A DNA stretch of 64,000 nucleotides. Origin: Deltaproteobacteria bacterium. GTDB lineage: Bacteria > Bdellovibrionota > UBA1018. Below the pieces are notes generated by a model. That model searched no databases. It was not told where the DNA came from and saw only the letters and a list, made by a program, of their open reading frames with translations. Shown one piece after another: positions 7,311 to 15,703 of this stretch (within the stretch, counting starts at the first letter, position 1; the number at the start of each line of letters is the position of its first letter). The stretch is taken from NCBI GenBank assembly GCA_013286765.1, contig JABDFB010000002.1, forward strand, positions 5,833 through 69,832, in the 5' to 3' direction. Made by a program: the position numbers and the translations under genes.

Positions 7311-10300
7311 ATGTCGAATGAATTAATCATCAATGCATCTTTACCAGAAACAAGAATCGCTTTGATCGAAGATGGCCAGATACAAGAGCTACTCATCGAA
7401 AGAGCTTCAGAAAAAGGAATTGTAGGCAATATTTACAAAGGTCGTGTAACACGGGTTCTGCCCGGAATGCAGGCGGCTTTTGTGGATATCGGTCTTGAGA
7501 AGGCCGCGTTTTTATATGTAGACGATGTTTACGTCCATTCTGAAATTTGGGAAGAGGAGGAAGGCCAAGCTCAAGAGCATCCTTTAGCCGATGTCCATCC
7601 GGAAGGAGAAATTACGCCAGAAAGCGTAGAGGCAGGAGAAGTTTCTGCTCAACCATCCGAGACAGAAGGGCCCAGTTCAGAAGGGGGAGAGCCCACTTCT
7701 CAAATGAGGGAAATCGAACCAGATTCGAATCAAGAGGATGACCATGACGAGGAGGACGATGAGGATAAAAAGCCCGTAGAAATGGGCCCGGAACCTCAAT
7801 CGCCTGGAAATAAAAAAGGTTCTGATTCTGATTCGGACTCCGAAGGCGAAGACCCAAATGATGGTGATGGTGATGGCGATGAAGACTCAGATAGTGAGGA
7901 TGTCGAAGGCACTATTAGTCCGGACGGTGAATCGGAAAATGCGGGAGCAGCCGACTCGACGGGAAGTAAATTTTCACAGGCAAATTCTGGAAGACAAAGA
8001 CGGCATCGTAGGGGACGAAGGGGCGGAAAATTTAAACGTCGCCCGCCAGCTAACGAGCCTCAGGTTCAAGTCCAATCCCAGCAAAATTATCCAGATCAAT
8101 ATCACGAACAAATGAACGATGAAGGTCCCGCCTCATTAAGCTCCAGCAATGGGGATCAGAATCGTGCATCCAGTACAACAACAGTTGTTGATCCAGAAGT
8201 GGGACGGCCTCAGGAAGTGCAGGGGGAAGGCGAGGCACGACGAAGTCAGCCAGTGTCCGGAGCGGATCGTTCAGAGTCTAGGCCAGAATTTCGTGCACAG
8301 CGATTTCGAGATCGACGGATTCGGCAAAAATCGAATTATCGGGCGATAAAGCCCCAGGCCAATATTCAAGATCTATTAAAAGAAGGGCAAGAAGTTCTGG
8401 TTCAAGTTGCAAAAGATCCAATTGCAACAAAGGGGGCTAGACTAACCTGCCATATAAGTTTACCGGGGCGACATTTAGTATGTATGCCGACTATCGATCA
8501 TGTCGGTGTGTCTCGACGTATCGAAAGGGATGATGAGCGAAGGCGCTTAAGAGACTACGTTGAGAAGAATCGCCCAAAGAATCTGGGTTTTATTGTTCGT
8601 ACCGCCAGCGGAAAGCAGCAGTCTGAAAAGAGGATTAAGCAGGACATCGATTACCTCACAAAACTCTGGACTGAGATTCGCGAGAAGGCGGGTACAGTGA
8701 CCGCGCCCGCTTTGGTTTACGAAGATCTAAATGTCGTACTTCGAGCTGTAAGAGACTGGGTTACAGAAGAAATTGATAAGGTCATCGTTGATTCTCGATA
8801 TCATTATAATGAGATGCAGCGGTTTGTTTCTCACTTCATGCCGGTACTTAAGCAAAAAGTAGAATTGTATCATGGAGATATTCCAATTTTTGACGCATAC
8901 GGAATTTCTACTGAGCTCTCGCGTGCCTTAGAGCGAAAAGTTTGGCTAAAATCGGGTGGGTATATTGTCATCGACCAGGCAGAAGCTCTGGTTGCGATCG
9001 ATGTAAACACCGGCCGCTATGTTGGGAAGAAAAATCTCGAGGACACAATTCTTAAAACAAACCTCGAGGCAGTCCAGGAAGTCGCTTATCAGCTGCGGCT
9101 TAGAAACTGTGGTGGGATTATCATTATCGATCTTATCGATATGGAAAAAGAAGAGAATCGCTACCGCGTCTACCGTGCTCTTGAGGAAGCATTGTCGAGG
9201 GATCGCGCACGTCCAACGATTATGAAAATTTCAGAGCTCGGACTGATAGAAATGACTCGTAAGAGAACGCGGGATACGATTGTGCGAGCTCTTTGCGAAT
9301 CTTGTACGCACTGCGAAGGCAAAGGTTTTATTAAGAGTAAGCAGACGGTAGCCTATGAAGTGATGCGCGAAATCGAACGAGAGGGAATTGAGCGCGACGT
9401 GGGTAAGATTCTGGTTCAGGCGCATTCTGATGTTATCGATATATTGGCGATAGACGAACGTGAGACTTTGGATCAACTCGAAAAACGCTACAGAAAGATG
9501 ATTTACTTGCAATCCGTTACCGATTTTCATCCTGAGCAATTTGAAGTAACGGCCGATAAACGCGAGCGTCCCGAACGTGGCCGAACTAACGAACGTTCTG
9601 CTGACTTTTCAGATCGAGATCGGAATAGAGGCCGAACAGACCGAGATAGGGGCGAGAAGGGTGATCGTGGCGAGCGGGCTGACCGAACAGATCGAACAGC
9701 CGATCGTGAACGTACCGAACGCTCTGATAAGGGCAGGGGGGGCCAACAAGAAAGCAAGAGTCAGGGTGAAGCCGGCATGGGGAGTACGGAGCGCGTGATT
9801 CTTCCTGTGGTGCCCAATCCTTTACCCGATTCGGTAGGTAATGTGACGCCATCTCAAATGGGGCAGGCCAATAGTACGACAAATCCAGTGGGTGCTCCAG
9901 CCAGTGGCAGTGATGAAGGTATGGACGAAGAAGATCGATTGGCTTTCTTAAGGGCTCAGGCGGCACAAGATGCTGCACTTGCTCGCTTAGGAAGTGGAAG
10001 TGGACATGGATCAAGTTCGCGAACTGGAGAATCTGGGCCACATCGCCAAGATCGAAATGCTTCGAGAAGAAACGCCCGTGGGGGACGCCGAGGTAGTAAT
10101 AAATTTCGTCGCGGGAGTGGAGGGAGTGGAGGGGGTGGAAGCCATGATCGGAACAATCGAGGCGTGAAGGCGAACCCCGGTCATTATTCTTCTCCACAAA
10201 AATGGAGTGAACCGGCCGAAGAACAAAGTACTTATAACAAGAGCGATTTGAATAATTCGTCATCTGGTGGTCAGAATAGTGGCCAAGGCGGCGGCGATGG

Positions 10301-10361
10301 GTCGAGCGGAGGAGGCACTAATGGTGGAAAAGGGGAGGATTTTCTGCAGTCCCCAGTATGA
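7311..10361 (+). CDS. Ribonuclease E/G with large inserts in and after the catalytic core
   Basis: A 1016-residue endoribonuclease of the RNase E/G family, expected in rRNA maturation and mRNA decay. The ATG at 7311, with GGGAG upstream, is preferred over an in-frame TTG at 7278. The S1 domain starts normally (GNIYKGRVTRVLPGMQAAF, about 40-58) but is interrupted at about 76-350 by an acidic then Arg-rich low-complexity stretch before resuming. Catalytic metal ligands are Asp564 (DVNTGR) and Asp607 (IIDLID), 43 residues apart as in E. coli RNase E. CTHCEGKG at 665-672 matches the zinc-link CxxC. From about 745 the tail is disordered, with Arg/Asp repeats then Gly/Ser/Arg-rich sequence, and could bind RNA or partner proteins. 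An S1 insert is known in other lineages; this one is long. The prmA gene follows. Confidence 0.92.
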   Translation: MSNELIINASLPETRIALIEDGQIQELLIERASEKGIVGNIYKGRVTRVLPGMQAAFVDIGLEKAAFLYVDDVYVHSEIWEEEEGQAQEHPLADVHPEGEITPESVEAGEVSAQPSETEGPSSEGGEPTSQMREIEPDSNQEDDHDEEDDEDKKPVEMGPEPQSPGNKKGSDSDSDSEGEDPNDGDGDGDEDSDSEDVEGTISPDGESENAGAADSTGSKFSQANSGRQRRHRRGRRGGKFKRRPPANEPQVQVQSQQNYPDQYHEQMNDEGPASLSSSNGDQNRASSTTTVVDPEVGRPQEVQGEGEARRSQPVSGADRSESRPEFRAQRFRDRRIRQKSNYRAIKPQANIQDLLKEGQEVLVQVAKDPIATKGARLTCHISLPGRHLVCMPTIDHVGVSRRIERDDERRRLRDYVEKNRPKNLGFIVRTASGKQQSEKRIKQDIDYLTKLWTEIREKAGTVTAPALVYEDLNVVLRAVRDWVTEEIDKVIVDSRYHYNEMQRFVSHFMPVLKQKVELYHGDIPIFDAYGISTELSRALERKVWLKSGGYIVIDQAEALVAIDVNTGRYVGKKNLEDTILKTNLEAVQEVAYQLRLRNCGGIIIIDLIDMEKEENRYRVYRALEEALSRDRARPTIMKISELGLIEMTRKRTRDTIVRALCESCTHCEGKGFIKSKQTVAYEVMREIEREGIERDVGKILVQAHSDVIDILAIDERETLDQLEKRYRKMIYLQSVTDFHPEQFEVTADKRERPERGRTNERSADFSDRDRNRGRTDRDRGEKGDRGERADRTDRTADRERTERSDKGRGGQQESKSQGEAGMGSTERVILPVVPNPLPDSVGNVTPSQMGQANSTTNPVGAPASGSDEGMDEEDRLAFLRAQAAQDAALARLGSGSGHGSSSRTGESGPHRQDRNASRRNARGGRRGSNKFRRGSGGSGGGGSHDRNNRGVKANPGHYSSPQKWSEPAEEQSTYNKSDLNNSSSGGQNSGQGGGDGSSGGGTNGGKGEDFLQSPV

Positions 10362-10481
10362 GGAGAAAAAGTTCTGTGATAGGACCCAGCCAGTATCAAA
10401 ATAGCGCCAAGAATAGTGTCACGATTAATGACGCGAATAGTTCATGATACTTATAGTGAAAGAGAAGAGTGAGGAGGGAAA

Positions 10482-11492
10482 ATGGTTCCTGGGAGCTCTA
10501 CAACAACTTATAAACTTGCAGTACTTGTTCCTCAAAAAGTTTCAATACCGGGACAGTTTGGAAAAAGCATCGACCGCCAGGCCTTTTACGAGTGGGTTTG
10601 GAATCGTTTTTCCAAATCAAGTTTACTGGGGGTACACGAAGGGACTGTTTTAAGCGATCAAGCGTCAGAAAATGGTTTTGAGACAGAGGCTTGGACACTG
10701 GACGCCGCAGAAGCGCCCAGCGAGAGAGATTGGATCGATCGGCAAGAGGAAATCAAGGCGGAGCTCTATTTTTCGGAGCATTCCCAGGCCTTGAGCGCTG
10801 CTTCGGTCCTCAAACAAATTCCCGAAATCACTGTGGGCAAAGTGGAAGAGCAGGAACCTCAGGATTGGGATGCCGAGTGGAAAGCCACATTCTTGAACTC
10901 AGGTGCGGGCATCGAGATTTCCCCATTTTGGCGTGTAGTTCCTCCCTGGGTCGAAATCGATCAATCGAAACAGACAAAGAAAAATATTAAACTCAATCCT
11001 GGCGCGGGTTTCGGCACTGGCACCCACGAGACCACTCAGCTTTGTTTAGAGGCAATAGGAAAACTCTCGGTCAAATATCCGCTCAAAGGAGTGCGAGCAC
11101 TCGACTTTGGTAGCGGTTCTGGAATACTGGCCGTGGGAATGGCCCTCCTGGGGGCCGAAGTAGATGCGGTCGAAATCGATCCAATGGCCCTGTCTAATGG
11201 CAAAGAAAATGCGGGTCTGAATCAGGTTGATCAGAAAATTCATTTCTCACCCTATTTGTCCAAAGAACCGCGACTCTATCGATTTATCGTAGCTAATATT
11301 TTAAGGCCGATATTATTAGAATATTCTGAAAAACTAGTGCAACGACTGCATCCTGAAGGAATATTGATTTTGTCTGGTTTGGTTGAAAAGGACCTACAAT
11401 TGATTTTCAATGAATACTGCCGTAGGTTAAAAAGACCAGAAGCGAGAGTTATGGAAAAGGACGAGTGGCGAGCTTTAGTCTTCGGTGGCTAG
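10482..11492 (+). CDS. prmA: Ribosomal protein L11 methyltransferase
   Basis: A 336-residue SAM-dependent methyltransferase that would trimethylate ribosomal protein L11. The L11-recognition half is N-terminal and variable. The catalytic half has the PrmA signature NPGAGFGTGTHETTQLCLEA near residue 170, SAM motif I DFGSGSGILAVGMALLGAEV near 208, the acidic AVEIDP, and VANILRPILLE in place of the usual NILA. The ATG is preceded by GGAGGG. At 336 residues it is longer than the usual 290-300, mostly in the N-terminal half. It lies 120 bp after the RNase gene. Confidence 0.88.
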   Translation: MVPGSSTTTYKLAVLVPQKVSIPGQFGKSIDRQAFYEWVWNRFSKSSLLGVHEGTVLSDQASENGFETEAWTLDAAEAPSERDWIDRQEEIKAELYFSEHSQALSAASVLKQIPEITVGKVEEQEPQDWDAEWKATFLNSGAGIEISPFWRVVPPWVEIDQSKQTKKNIKLNPGAGFGTGTHETTQLCLEAIGKLSVKYPLKGVRALDFGSGSGILAVGMALLGAEVDAVEIDPMALSNGKENAGLNQVDQKIHFSPYLSKEPRLYRFIVANILRPILLEYSEKLVQRLHPEGILILSGLVEKDLQLIFNEYCRRLKRPEARVMEKDEWRALVFGG

Positions 11493-11549
11493 GGGGCGAA
11501 ATGTCTTTTTGGCTGGATGCTTCGTCGCTGACCGCAGAGGGGATAAAAT

Positions 11550-12167
11550 TTGGAATCCATTTGGCGTACATCGCTTTATGAAGCAAAAGACGTTCTCACA
11601 GAGTTTTTAGAGTCGCCGGCTACATTTTCGCAGTTGAATTCTATCTCGAAGCTGTTGATAGAAACTTTTCGCAATGGAGGACGCGTTTTTAGCTGCGGAA
11701 ACGGTGGTTCCCACTGTGATGCGATGCACTTTGCCGAAGAACTAACCGGTCGCTATCGCAAAGATCGCCGGCCTTTGGGCGCACTTGCTCTCGGAGATCC
11801 GAGTCATCTGACTTGTGTTGCCAATGATTATGGGTTTGAATATGTTTTCTCACGACAGCTCTTGGGCCTTGCTCGAGCAGGAGATGCATTACTTGTTTTG
11901 TCAACGAGCGGTCATTCTCGTAATTTGATTTATGCGATTGAAGCGGCTCGTAAAATTGGAATGCCGGTAATCGGACTGCTAGGACGGACGGGGGGCGCGG
12001 TGAAGGATCTGTGCAGTTTGTCAATCGTGGCGCCCGGAAAAAGTTCTGACCGAATTCAGGAAATTCATATAAAGATCATACATACCCTTATTGAAGTGAT
12101 CGAACGCAGCTTGTTTCCCGACCACTATGTGGATCAGGAGAGCGAGCGTATACAGACAAATCTCTAG
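11550..12167 (+). CDS. gmhA: Sedoheptulose-7-phosphate isomerase
   Basis: A 205-residue SIS-fold isomerase converting sedoheptulose 7-phosphate to D-glycero-manno-heptose 7-phosphate, the first step of ADP/GDP-heptose synthesis for LPS core or surface glycans. The match to the E. coli enzyme is strong: SCGNGGSHCDAMHFAEELTG (about 49-68) with the zinc His and Glu, LSTSGHS, and DRIQEIHIKIIH with the zinc Gln and His. The start is TTG at 11550 behind GAGGGG; no better in-frame ATG keeps the conserved N-terminal helix. It opens the polysaccharide locus. No other heptose genes (hldE, gmhB, hldD) are in this window. Confidence 0.93.
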   Translation: MESIWRTSLYEAKDVLTEFLESPATFSQLNSISKLLIETFRNGGRVFSCGNGGSHCDAMHFAEELTGRYRKDRRPLGALALGDPSHLTCVANDYGFEYVFSRQLLGLARAGDALLVLSTSGHSRNLIYAIEAARKIGMPVIGLLGRTGGAVKDLCSLSIVAPGKSSDRIQEIHIKIIHTLIEVIERSLFPDHYVDQESERIQTNL

Positions 12168-12277
12168 CATTCATAGGAATTTTTGATAATAGTCTTTAGA
12201 CAATCTAGTCTTGACCTGGTTTATTCTACCCGGGCTTTGAGTTCTGGGGCTTCTAACTGATAGGAGATGTGCGGCGC

Positions 12278-12997
12278 ATGAACGGTATTTCTGGACTTAA
12301 AATTAAAATTTTTTCGGATGGTGCGGACCTAGCCTCGATGCTGGAAATGAATAAAAATCCCCAAATTACGGGATTGACCACGAATCCAAGTCTGATGAGA
12401 AAAGCTGGGGTTAAGGACTATCGGAACTATTGTAAAGAAGTCTTAAGTCAAATTAAGACCAAACCGATCTCATTTGAAGTATTTGCAGACGATTTTGTAG
12501 AAATGCGTCGACAGGCGCTGGAGATTACGACCTGGGGAAAAAATGTTTACGTGAAAATTCCTGTAACGAATTCCAAAGGGAGACCTTCGTACGAGCTGAT
12601 TCGCGACCTCGCTGGTGAAGGCGTAAAACTCAACGTGACAGCCCTACTGACACTCGCTCAAGTCCATGAGTCCTGCCAGGCGTTAAAAGGTGGACCAGCT
12701 TCGATAGTTTCTGTTTTTGCGGGTCGAATTGCCGATACTGGTAGGGACCCGATGCCATTGATGAAAGCGGCTCTCGAGATCTGCAAAGCCTCTGATTCTA
12801 ATATTGAACTACTCTGGGCTAGTACGCGAGAGATATTGAATATTTTTCAGGCAGACGAATGCGGTTGTCATATTATTACAGTGCCGTTCGATATTCTAAA
12901 TAAGACATCACAGGTTGGTAAGGACTTGACCAAGGTAAGTCTGGAGACAGTCGAAACGTTTAAAAAAGATGCTGAGTCTGCCGGCTATCATCTTTAA
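12278..12997 (+). CDS. Short transaldolase (TalC-like family)
   Basis: A roughly 239-residue TIM-barrel enzyme of the short transaldolase/fructose-6-phosphate aldolase group. Visible are FSDGADLASMLEM, the TGLTTNPSLM loop, VYVKIPVT with the Schiff-base Lys near residue 90, LNVTALLTLAQ, and VSVFAGRIADTGRDP. The ATG at 12278 lies 11 nt after GGAG; an upstream GTG at 12269 is too close to that site. True transaldolases make sedoheptulose 7-phosphate from fructose 6-phosphate and erythrose 4-phosphate. Lying next to gmhA, and near a sedoheptulokinase-like gene, it may set the supply of C7 sugar phosphate for the locus. A dedicated glycan-related aldolase is equally possible. Confidence 0.82.
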   Translation: MNGISGLKIKIFSDGADLASMLEMNKNPQITGLTTNPSLMRKAGVKDYRNYCKEVLSQIKTKPISFEVFADDFVEMRRQALEITTWGKNVYVKIPVTNSKGRPSYELIRDLAGEGVKLNVTALLTLAQVHESCQALKGGPASIVSVFAGRIADTGRDPMPLMKAALEICKASDSNIELLWASTREILNIFQADECGCHIITVPFDILNKTSQVGKDLTKVSLETVETFKKDAESAGYHL

Positions 12998-13032
12998 AAA
13001 AAAATAGACATACGAGATGGAGCTCCGGAGAA

Positions 13033-14370
13033 ATGCAACAGAATAATACTTCAGCAGAGTTAAGGGCAGAAATTCTCGAAAAGAGTAGAGCGTTTTATGA
13101 GATCTCTTATTCAAAAAGGGATTTCATTCCAGGTGAGACTTACATCCCCGCCACAGTAAAAGTAATGGATAGTCAGGACCTATCGTCTCTGATTGATGCA
13201 TCGCTAGATATGTGGCTGACAGCTGGGCGCTATTCAAAAGATTTTGAAGCAAAACTGCCTAGGTTTTTTGGCAGAAAAGTACCAGCCCTTCTAGTCAATA
13301 GCGGGTCTAGTGCTAATTTGTTGGCCGTAAGCTGTTTGGGATCCAGTTTTCTTAAAAAAATGAAATTAAAACCACTGGAAAAAGGCGACGAAGTAATTAC
13401 AGTTGCCGCGGGTTTTCCAACAACTGTCAATCCAATTATTCAAAACGGCTGGGTTCCTGTTTTTGTCGATGTCGATCTAAAGACTATCAACGCTTTGCCG
13501 GAAAAAGTGATGGAAGCAAAGACGTCGAAAACGCGAGCGGTTGTTTTGGCGCATACGCTAGGAAATCCCTATCGTTCGGATATTCTGGCGGATTGGTGCC
13601 GAAAAGAAGGCCTCTTTCTTATTGAAGACTGTTGTGATGCACTGGGATCTACTATTGGTGAATCGCCTGTGGGTTCATTCGGTGATTACGCCACTGTGAG
13701 TTTTTACCCGGCCCATCATATTACGATGGGTGAGGGCGGCGCAGTTATGAGTAAGTCCGCGCAGCTTAGAAGAATCGGTGAGAGCATTCGTGACTGGGGA
13801 AGAGACTGCTGGTGCGATCCTGGAAAAGATAATACTTGTGGCAAGCGATTTGGATGGCAGCTTGGAAGTCTCCCGTGCGGCTACGATCATAAATATACGT
13901 ACTCGAATATTGGCTACAATCTCAAAGTTACCGATATGCAGGCCGCACTCGGCGTTTCTCAGCTTCAAAAAGTGGAAAAATTCGTAGCAACCCGTCGTTC
14001 TAACTGGAAGAAACTATCCAATTGGGTGAAATCGTCGCCGAAGTTGGAAGGTAAATTAATTCCGGTTGAACCGACCGAAGGAACGAATCCAAGTTGGTTT
14101 GGATTCCCCATCCACTGTGCGCCTGGGTTGAGTCGTGAATCAATTACGACTTTCTTGGAAGATAGCAAGGTGGGAACGCGTCTTCTCTTCGGAGGAAATT
14201 TAACGAAACAACCAGCTTACGAAAATATCGAATTCCGAGTTTGCGGTGAATTGACCGCAACAGATCAGATTATGCAACAAACGTTTTGGATTGGTGTCCA
14301 TCCTGGTTTGGACGAAAAACGGATGGAGTATATGATTGATCAATTAGAAAAGGCTGTTGGACAAGCGTAA
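13033..14370 (+). CDS. rfbH: CDP-4-keto-6-deoxyglucose 3-dehydrase (E1/RfbH family)
   Basis: A 445-residue PMP-dependent iron-sulfur dehydrase that removes the C3 hydroxyl of CDP-4-keto-6-deoxyglucose on the way to 3,6-dideoxyhexoses. The aminotransferase fold is evident (VNSGSSANLLAVS near residue 90, IEDCCDALGS near 200). The usual PLP lysine is replaced by His in FYPAHHITMGEGGA, diagnostic of this dehydrase group. A Cys cluster (DCWCDPGKDNTCG, then LPCG) fits the [2Fe-2S] site. A CCGGAG ribosome site precedes the ATG. The pathway partners rfbF and rfbG lie about 15 kb away at 28858-30726. The E3 reductase usually paired with E1 is not visible in the window. Confidence 0.92.
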   Translation: MQQNNTSAELRAEILEKSRAFYEISYSKRDFIPGETYIPATVKVMDSQDLSSLIDASLDMWLTAGRYSKDFEAKLPRFFGRKVPALLVNSGSSANLLAVSCLGSSFLKKMKLKPLEKGDEVITVAAGFPTTVNPIIQNGWVPVFVDVDLKTINALPEKVMEAKTSKTRAVVLAHTLGNPYRSDILADWCRKEGLFLIEDCCDALGSTIGESPVGSFGDYATVSFYPAHHITMGEGGAVMSKSAQLRRIGESIRDWGRDCWCDPGKDNTCGKRFGWQLGSLPCGYDHKYTYSNIGYNLKVTDMQAALGVSQLQKVEKFVATRRSNWKKLSNWVKSSPKLEGKLIPVEPTEGTNPSWFGFPIHCAPGLSRESITTFLEDSKVGTRLLFGGNLTKQPAYENIEFRVCGELTATDQIMQQTFWIGVHPGLDEKRMEYMIDQLEKAVGQA

Positions 14371-14386
14371 TTTGAATAAGCAAAGT

Positions 14387-15553
14387 ATGGGCTATATCAT
14401 TTGGGCACCTGATTACGTTACGAATTCCGCTGGAGTAAAGTGTCTCTATATCCTTTGTGACTTGCTCAATCAAAACGGGTATTCCTCTTATATTGCAGGT
14501 TCTGAAAGAACGGATCCATCGCTCCAGGCACCTTTGATTTCGATGGATGAAGCTCGAAAAAAAGTCCGTCAAGAAGGATTTGTGGCCGTCTACGCCGAGA
14601 CTGCACTTGGAAATCCACTTGGGGCAACCAAAGTAGCGCGTTGGGTTTTGAATAAGCCGGGATTGCTGGGTGGATCTTTTGTCTATGATAGTAAGGAGTG
14701 GGTTTTTACTTACTCTGACGTCTATAAAGAACATATAAAAAATAGCCTGGCTGGAAAACTCTATCTCCCAACTATAGATCAAGAACTGTTCTTTAACGAT
14801 GGTAGGCCTCTTGAGGGACGGAATCTAGAGTGCTTCTACGTGGGCAAATCCACTTATAAAGAAGGGTATTTTAACAAAGAGGTTGTGTTTGAAATTACCC
14901 GTCAAACCCCACCCCGAAGGGAACTGGGAAAACTCTTTCGTGCTAGCCGAGTTCTCTATTGTTTTGATAATAGTAGCGTTTTAGCCTACGAAGCGATTAT
15001 GTGCGGGTGTCCTGTGGTAGTGATTCCCGATGGAAGCCACGTCCGTTCGGATTATGAAAAACTCGAACTAGGGATGAATGGCCTAGCCTGGGGTTTAGGA
15101 AAATCCGGAGAAGAGTTGGAACGTGCGAAATCCACGGTTCATCTAATGCCAGCACACTACGAACAAGTGAAATCTGATTTTTCTAAGCAATTAGATCTGT
15201 TTTTGGAGATCTCCCAAGGAAAAAAGGTGGACCAAAATGGGCAAAAGTCGGTGCTCAAGTTAGGTGGCGCTCTCCCTAAGACCGCCTGTGAAAATTGTTT
15301 TATTTTACGGGATCAGAATGAAATTCTGAATAAACAACTTGATGCGGTCTATAATGAGTTGGATGCTATCAATAGATCAAAAACGCGTGTGATCTCAAAA
15401 AACGTGGATATCTACCTGCCGGGGTTGAAGAAGGTTTTACTTCCTCTGGGAGGCGGATTATATTACGGACTTCGATTCTTTCTCAGGTCCTACAAGTTTG
15501 TGATGCGAAGTTTTTCCGGATTACGATTCAAAGAGAAAAATCTAATGCTCTAA
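14387..15553 (+). CDS. Probable glycosyltransferase of the polysaccharide locus
   Basis: About 388 residues. The N-terminal segment (GYIIWAPDYVTNSAGVKCLY) resembles the donor-independent half of GT-B glycosyltransferases, and YCFDNSSVLAYEAIMCGCPV near residue 200 fits the nucleotide-sugar-binding E-x7-E-like region of GT4-type enzymes. The C-terminus has a short helical, coiled-coil-like stretch and a basic amphipathic segment that could touch the membrane. I prefer the ATG at 14387; TTG codons at 14357 and 14372 are in frame and would overlap the rfbH stop. No strong ribosome site is visible. It would transfer a sugar to the glycan; donor and linkage cannot be told. Confidence 0.6.
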   Translation: MGYIIWAPDYVTNSAGVKCLYILCDLLNQNGYSSYIAGSERTDPSLQAPLISMDEARKKVRQEGFVAVYAETALGNPLGATKVARWVLNKPGLLGGSFVYDSKEWVFTYSDVYKEHIKNSLAGKLYLPTIDQELFFNDGRPLEGRNLECFYVGKSTYKEGYFNKEVVFEITRQTPPRRELGKLFRASRVLYCFDNSSVLAYEAIMCGCPVVVIPDGSHVRSDYEKLELGMNGLAWGLGKSGEELERAKSTVHLMPAHYEQVKSDFSKQLDLFLEISQGKKVDQNGQKSVLKLGGALPKTACENCFILRDQNEILNKQLDAVYNELDAINRSKTRVISKNVDIYLPGLKKVLLPLGGGLYYGLRFFLRSYKFVMRSFSGLRFKEKNLML

Positions 15554-15703
15554 GTTCGTTGAGGATAGAATTATTTGCAGCGGCCAAGAATAATAAAAAC
15601 TATAAAATTAATGTTCTTTTTGTTAGAAAAGTCCCTAGCAAAAAATGGGAAAACCTGACGATGCATGGGGAAAAAGAAATGAACGATATCGGGATAGTCT
15701 ACA

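Noticed and set aside
9586..10263. 225-codon minus-strand ORF inside the RNase E/G tail
   Set aside because: Shadow of a low-complexity Arg/Gly-rich coding tail; composition is unlike protein and it has no independent start signals.
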